64,000 nucleotides of DNA from SIG565 sp045656145 (GTDB lineage Bacteria; Bacillota; Clostridia; Oscillospirales; Acutalibacteraceae), in assembly GCA_045656145.1 (NCBI GenBank), contig JAZOQP010000015.1:21276-85275 (forward strand). The letters run 5' to 3'. The notes below the pieces were generated by a model. That model was not told where the DNA came from and searched no databases. It was given only the letters and a program-made list of their open reading frames with translations. Within the stretch, counting starts at the first letter, position 1; the number at the start of each line of letters is the position of its first letter. Both the position numbers and the translations under genes were made by a program. Positions 60,012 to 64,000 of this stretch are shown piece after piece.

Positions 60012-63000
60012 TTATTTTGTTTTTACATACTTGTAAGCTGACCAACCTGAATAATACTTGGTTTTGCCAACAGTTTTATAGGTTCTGACTCTTACGTAAT
60101 ATGTCTTTTTAGCACTCAAGCTCTTTAATGTGTATTTCGTAGTTTTGTAACTCGAAATAGTCTTCGTTGTTGCTTTGCTGAATGTTTTAGAGGTTGAGTA
60201 CTGAATTTGGTATCCGGTAACTTGTGTGGATTTCTTGGTAATTGCTACCGTGATACTCTTCTTACCGGCGGTGAGCTTCGATACCGTCGTTTTCGGTGGG
60301 TTGATCTTAAATGTTAGAGTCTTAGTGCCGGTGTAGTTTCCTTTACCTTTAATAGTCACCTTGTAAGTGCCTACATTCTTTCGACCGGACGCGTATGTCA
60401 CAGTATAGGAAGATGTAGTCAACTTAGTACCACTACTGTTTTTAACAGTTACGGTAGGCTTCTTCACCTTACCGTCATAGGTGTACGATGTGGCAGACAA
60501 CTTGTAAGAACTAATCTTCGCGGGATTGATCTTAAAGGTTAAGGTCTTGGTACCACTGTATTTACCAATCATTTTCACGGTAACTTTGTATGTGCCCGCA
60601 TTCTTTCGGCCGTTCGCGTAAGTAACCGTATAATCGGTATTTTTCTTTAAGGTCTTGCCCGCTGAATCCTTGACAGTAACTGTCGGGGTTTTTACTTTGC
60701 CGTTGTAGGTATAAGCCGTTGTCGACAGCTTGAAGGTCTTAGCATACTTGATAGCAGTATTGCTTGCAACCTTTCCGCACACGGCACACTTCTTCACAAT
60801 GCTACCGTTCTTTGAAAGCGTTGCTTTCGTTGTGGTAGTCTTGTAAGCGTGTGTAATTGTCCTGGTCGCCTTGCACACATTACAAGAGGTATCGCAAGCG
60901 TTGCTGTAGGTATGCTTTATGCTACGCTTTGTGTTACAGTAGTTACAGGTAGTATCACAATTATTAGAATACTTGTGCGCACCAACCGTGCGGGTTTTAC
61001 CGCATACGTTGCACGACTTATCACAGTTGTTGCTATACGTATGGGTCGTAAGCTTTGCAATTGTCTCGGTCTTTGTACCTTTACATACGGAACAAGTATA
61101 GGTTTTCACACCTGTTGCCTTGCAAGTTGCCGCCTTGGTTATCTTTCCGGAATCATACTTGTGGGCAACCTTTTCGATCGTATCGGTCTTGATAGTTGCT
61201 TTACACAACGTACACTTATAAGTCTTTGTTCCGGTGGCAGTACAGGTAGCCTTCTTAGTAACCGTACCACTATCAGACTTGTGAGAAAGCTTGCTGCCAC
61301 TGGTAAAGGTTGTTGTTCCCTTTGCTCCACATTTACAAGACTTGTAATATACTGCGGCAGAGGAACAAGTCGCGGCAGATTTAAGATACTTAGATGCTAC
61401 AACTTGTTTGTTGTAAGTGTGATCGAGTTGAGGAATGGTGATATCGGTTATAACATTTCCATCAACATCAAACAACAAATTACAGTGTGAGCAGGTTTTG
61501 TGAGCAATGTGACCGTCCTTGGTACAGGTTGCTGCCTCATAAGGAACATCGGTAAAGCTATGCGGGTTGACTGCCGCCTTCTTCATACCAATGTTAACAT
61601 CGGTTTGTGGGGGTGGTACAGGCAACCAATCGCTCCAGGTGGTTTCATAACCATCCTTTTCGTATTTAACACGCCACCATCCTTCAGGAACGTCCCAAGC
61701 ATATTTACCTTGAGCATCAGTATAAAGCGGATTAACCTGATCCCATTCAGCTGCATTCCAAATAGTACCATACTCATCGTTGCTCGGCTTAGTATCAAAG
61801 AAGGTATCGGTTCCATCAGGCTCAATCCAATACGCAGTTGTTTTAACACCGCTCAAACGCTCGTCGGTTTCGGAATCGTATACATAACCACTGGGGTCAA
61901 TTGCCCAACGGAAATTAAACTGCATACCATTAGTTTCCGATGCGTTCAAGAATCCAAACTGTCCGAGAACACTGTCAACATAATTCGAGTTTTTCATAGA
62001 AAGCAACGGCAGAATCATGTTTGCAGGGAACGGAATTGCCACACCGGCAACGCTCAAAACAATTTGAAGTGCCATCGCTGCCACAACGCCATTGTTCGAC
62101 TTGCCTGCATACTCGATTTTTTTCAACGCCTCTGCTTTTTCGGCATCAGACATATTCGAGGACAAAATAGCTTGCTTAGATTCGCTAAGAGATATTCGGT
62201 TGTTGTCCCACGTCACCATGGTATCCATATATCCCAAAGCATCTACAAAAGAGAAATAATTTCCAACCGCCATATCAAGGTCGATATATCCGCCCTCGAT
62301 ACAGAAATCTGTTATTTTATCCTTTGCAAAATCGACAATCGCACCACTTATCTTGCCGTCAACATCTTCTGCGACCTTAAGATACAATTGGGTTCCAAAA
62401 TCATCTTCTAACGGCTCGTATCCATAAGCACCTGCGTTATCAGGATCGAGATAGGACGGAACAATATCGGTGAAAATATTAAAATTAAGATGTGTGTTTA
62501 CATCCACCATTTTAATTACACCGCTTATCTTGTTGTCGTCGCTTTCCAAATCTTCAATGCAATCTTCAAGTTTGCCTGCAAGAGCAGCTCGAATAGGATC
62601 ACTCGCACCATTAACATACTTATCCGAAGTATAATCAATGTTGCCTGTTAAGAAGTTAATCGGATCGCGAATCGGTGAATATTCAACCGTAATAGTGCCG
62701 GGAACATAACTTGTGTTAGAGGGATCAAACAAGCCTTTTGCTACATACGACTTAGTACTTTCGTTCCAAGTAGCCTCGATACGTTTTGTAACATTACTTC
62801 TTGTGCTGCACACATAAACTGTGTCAATTTGTTCGGGATTCGAGAATTTCACATTGAAATTGAAATCTTCACCCGGAACAAAAGTAACAGTAGGTTTAAT
62901 AGTGCCTTGATTTGTCATATCGTAGCTGTTTCCGTTATAACTCATCGTGAAGTTTTGAACGGTAGGAGCACTTACACAGTACTTAACGTTAGTAGAAGAA

Positions 63001-64000
63001 GTTACAGTCTCGCCATCAGCAGTCGATTTTGCCATAATTGTGTATGTGGCGTAATTCTTGGGCTCACTGATAGTGACGTTAGTGGCATAACTGCCGGATT
63101 TGTTAGTGTGAACAGTGGTAGCTAACGCGCCATCAACATAAATGGATACGTCAGCATCGGCAGGGCCCACACCATTAACAGCAACCGTTTCGTTATTAAC
63201 TTCGGAATCTGCTTGCACTGTTAAAAGCGGAATATCCTCATTTAAAGTGCCGATGATTTCCTCTTTCCACTGTCCATTCTGTTTATAATCGATAACCGCA
63301 TATGTTGTAACTTTACTGTCTTTGGTAGGATTCAAGCAGAACGATACTTGGCCCGAAGTTTTGCTTACATCAATGGTCAAAACATTGTCTTCGAACTCAT
63401 AACCGGTCAGTCTCACGCCATCTAACATCAACGTCTTTTCCATCAAAGCCAGATCTGAGGGAACACGAATGGTCAAAGACATATTACTAATGTTGCTTGC
63501 TACAGCATCTTTGAATTTGTAGGCAAGATTCATTGTGATATGACCATTTGCCAATGCACCCACAGTGTTAGCGACATAATAGGTGCCACTACGATCGAGT
63601 GATAGATCCTCGGAATCCTTGAATGGGTTACTGATAAATTCCATAGGAATACCGTCATCCATAAGACGAATTGCTGTGTAAGAGTTTTCGGGGCAAAATA
63701 CAGTTAATACAGGGCAATTGTCAAACGCATAGTAACCAATACTTGTTACATTTTCAGACAAGGTAATTTCGCGCAACTTTGAACAACCATAAAATGCCTC
63801 TCTACCAATAGTTGTCAAAGAGTTAAGCGCTGAATCTATGTATCGGAGATTGGTACATCCATAGAACGCATCTTGACCTATTGCGGTAACGGTGTTAGGA
63901 ATAGAAACGGTCTTGATTTTCGAGTAGGAGAACGCATTATCCGGTATTTTTGTTACTCCATCAGGAATTACCATGTTTTTAAGTTTTGTACATCCATCGA
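60012..64000 (-). CDS. Giant BspA-like surface protein, C-terminal 1329 residues
   Basis: The reading frame is open at the right edge, so the true start, signal peptide and more repeats lie outside. Visible order: BspA-type leucine-rich repeats (IPDNAFSYSKIKTVSIPNT), Ig-like modules (about 130-430), a helical region (about 450-690), a carboxypeptidase-regulatory-like module (SGYVYDSETDERLSGV), a long Cys-rich zinc-ribbon-like region of repeated C-x-x-C pairs (HTYSNNCDKSCNVC), two lysine/threonine-rich repeats (YTYNGKVKTPTVTVKD), and a C-terminal Fn3-like domain. No LPxTG anchor at the C-terminus. Probably secreted or wall-associated. Confidence 0.88.
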   Translation of the reverse strand, partial: DGCTKLKNMVIPDGVTKIPDNAFSYSKIKTVSIPNTVTAIGQDAFYGCTNLRYIDSALNSLTTIGREAFYGCSKLREITLSENVTSIGYYAFDNCPVLTVFCPENSYTAIRLMDDGIPMEFISNPFKDSEDLSLDRSGTYYVANTVGALANGHITMNLAYKFKDAVASNISNMSLTIRVPSDLALMEKTLMLDGVRLTGYEFEDNVLTIDVSKTSGQVSFCLNPTKDSKVTTYAVIDYKQNGQWKEEIIGTLNEDIPLLTVQADSEVNNETVAVNGVGPADADVSIYVDGALATTVHTNKSGSYATNVTISEPKNYATYTIMAKSTADGETVTSSTNVKYCVSAPTVQNFTMSYNGNSYDMTNQGTIKPTVTFVPGEDFNFNVKFSNPEQIDTVYVCSTRSNVTKRIEATWNESTKSYVAKGLFDPSNTSYVPGTITVEYSPIRDPINFLTGNIDYTSDKYVNGASDPIRAALAGKLEDCIEDLESDDNKISGVIKMVDVNTHLNFNIFTDIVPSYLDPDNAGAYGYEPLEDDFGTQLYLKVAEDVDGKISGAIVDFAKDKITDFCIEGGYIDLDMAVGNYFSFVDALGYMDTMVTWDNNRISLSESKQAILSSNMSDAEKAEALKKIEYAGKSNNGVVAAMALQIVLSVAGVAIPFPANMILPLLSMKNSNYVDSVLGQFGFLNASETNGMQFNFRWAIDPSGYVYDSETDERLSGVKTTAYWIEPDGTDTFFDTKPSNDEYGTIWNAAEWDQVNPLYTDAQGKYAWDVPEGWWRVKYEKDGYETTWSDWLPVPPPQTDVNIGMKKAAVNPHSFTDVPYEAATCTKDGHIAHKTCSHCNLLFDVDGNVITDITIPQLDHTYNKQVVASKYLKSAATCSSAAVYYKSCKCGAKGTTTFTSGSKLSHKSDSGTVTKKATCTATGTKTYKCTLCKATIKTDTIEKVAHKYDSGKITKAATCKATGVKTYTCSVCKGTKTETIAKLTTHTYSNNCDKSCNVCGKTRTVGAHKYSNNCDTTCNYCNTKRSIKHTYSNACDTSCNVCKATRTITHAYKTTTTKATLSKNGSIVKKCAVCGKVASNTAIKYAKTFKLSTTAYTYNGKVKTPTVTVKDSAGKTLKKNTDYTVTYANGRKNAGTYKVTVKMIGKYSGTKTLTFKINPAKISSYKLSATSYTYDGKVKKPTVTVKNSSGTKLTTSSYTVTYASGRKNVGTYKVTIKGKGNYTGTKTLTFKINPPKTTVSKLTAGKKSITVAITKKSTQVTGYQIQYSTSKTFSKATTKTISSYKTTKYTLKSLSAKKTYYVRVRTYKTVGKTKYYSGWSAYKYVKTK

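Noticed and set aside
61500..62411. A 303-residue plus-strand frame opposite the surface-protein gene
   Set aside because: Shadow of the minus-strand repeats; unusual His/Arg/Cys/Ile composition and no start signals.

Overview
The window reads as a chromosomal segment of a low-GC Gram-positive anaerobe of class Clostridia, probably a gut Oscillospiraceae/Ruminococcaceae-like bacterium. Supporting signs are AT-rich intergenes, AGGAGG-type ribosome sites, promoters with mostly 17-base spacers, ThyX instead of ThyA, class II GalT, TnpV and DUF6809 small proteins, and a BspA-like surface protein. This placement is inference; no rRNA is present.

Region 1 (1-620): the start of a methylglyoxal synthase gene (minus strand, runs off the left edge) and a duplicated block of tRNA-Trp 3' tail plus terminator.

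Region 2 (about 625-22287): a mobilizable integrative element of about 21.7 kb. It has a large serine recombinase at its left end, a MerR/Xis-like HTH protein, a HEPN-like protein, a nonribosomal peptide operon (15.5-3.7 kb, minus strand), a DUF6809 protein and a CAP-like lipoprotein, a DUF6076 protein, a RepA-like ATPase, a MobC/MobA pair with an oriT-like stretch, and a three-gene cargo operon. The shared core TTTGGCAG lies at 625-632 and 22280-22287. The element sits between the 3' end of tRNA-Trp and the terminator that originally followed it. The peptide operon encodes an acyl-AMP ligase, a carrier protein, a Sfp-type activating enzyme, a free-standing condensation protein with half an A domain, and an A-T-C-A-T-R synthetase. 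Together these predict an N-acylated dipeptide aldehyde or alcohol.

Region 3 (22282-31617): core genes. These are tRNA-Trp and tRNA-Met, a class B penicillin-binding protein, a U32 tRNA-hydroxylation protein, MltG, a DJ-1 protein, thymidylate kinase, ThyX, PRPP synthase, GalT and tRNA-Ser. tRNA-Ser is followed by about 400 bases of repeated tRNA-tail/terminator cassettes.

Region 4 (32225-55535): metabolism, transport and envelope. Contents are two GntR regulators with an ABC exporter, an esterase, DUF2156 and GNAT proteins, SstT, YitT, a LysR regulator behind a T8G8 tract, a GH39 glycosidase with an MFS importer and divergent LacI regulator, PlsC, a polysaccharide deacetylase, MtaB, two tandem amidohydrolases, a polar amino-acid ABC transporter, and a cell-wall amidase.

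Region 5 (55555-64000): smpB and ssrA (tmRNA), then a PARIS-like antiphage pair (AAA ATPase plus DUF4435/TOPRIM protein), three small mobile-element-type genes ending in tnpV, and a very large cysteine-rich BspA-like surface protein cut by the right edge.
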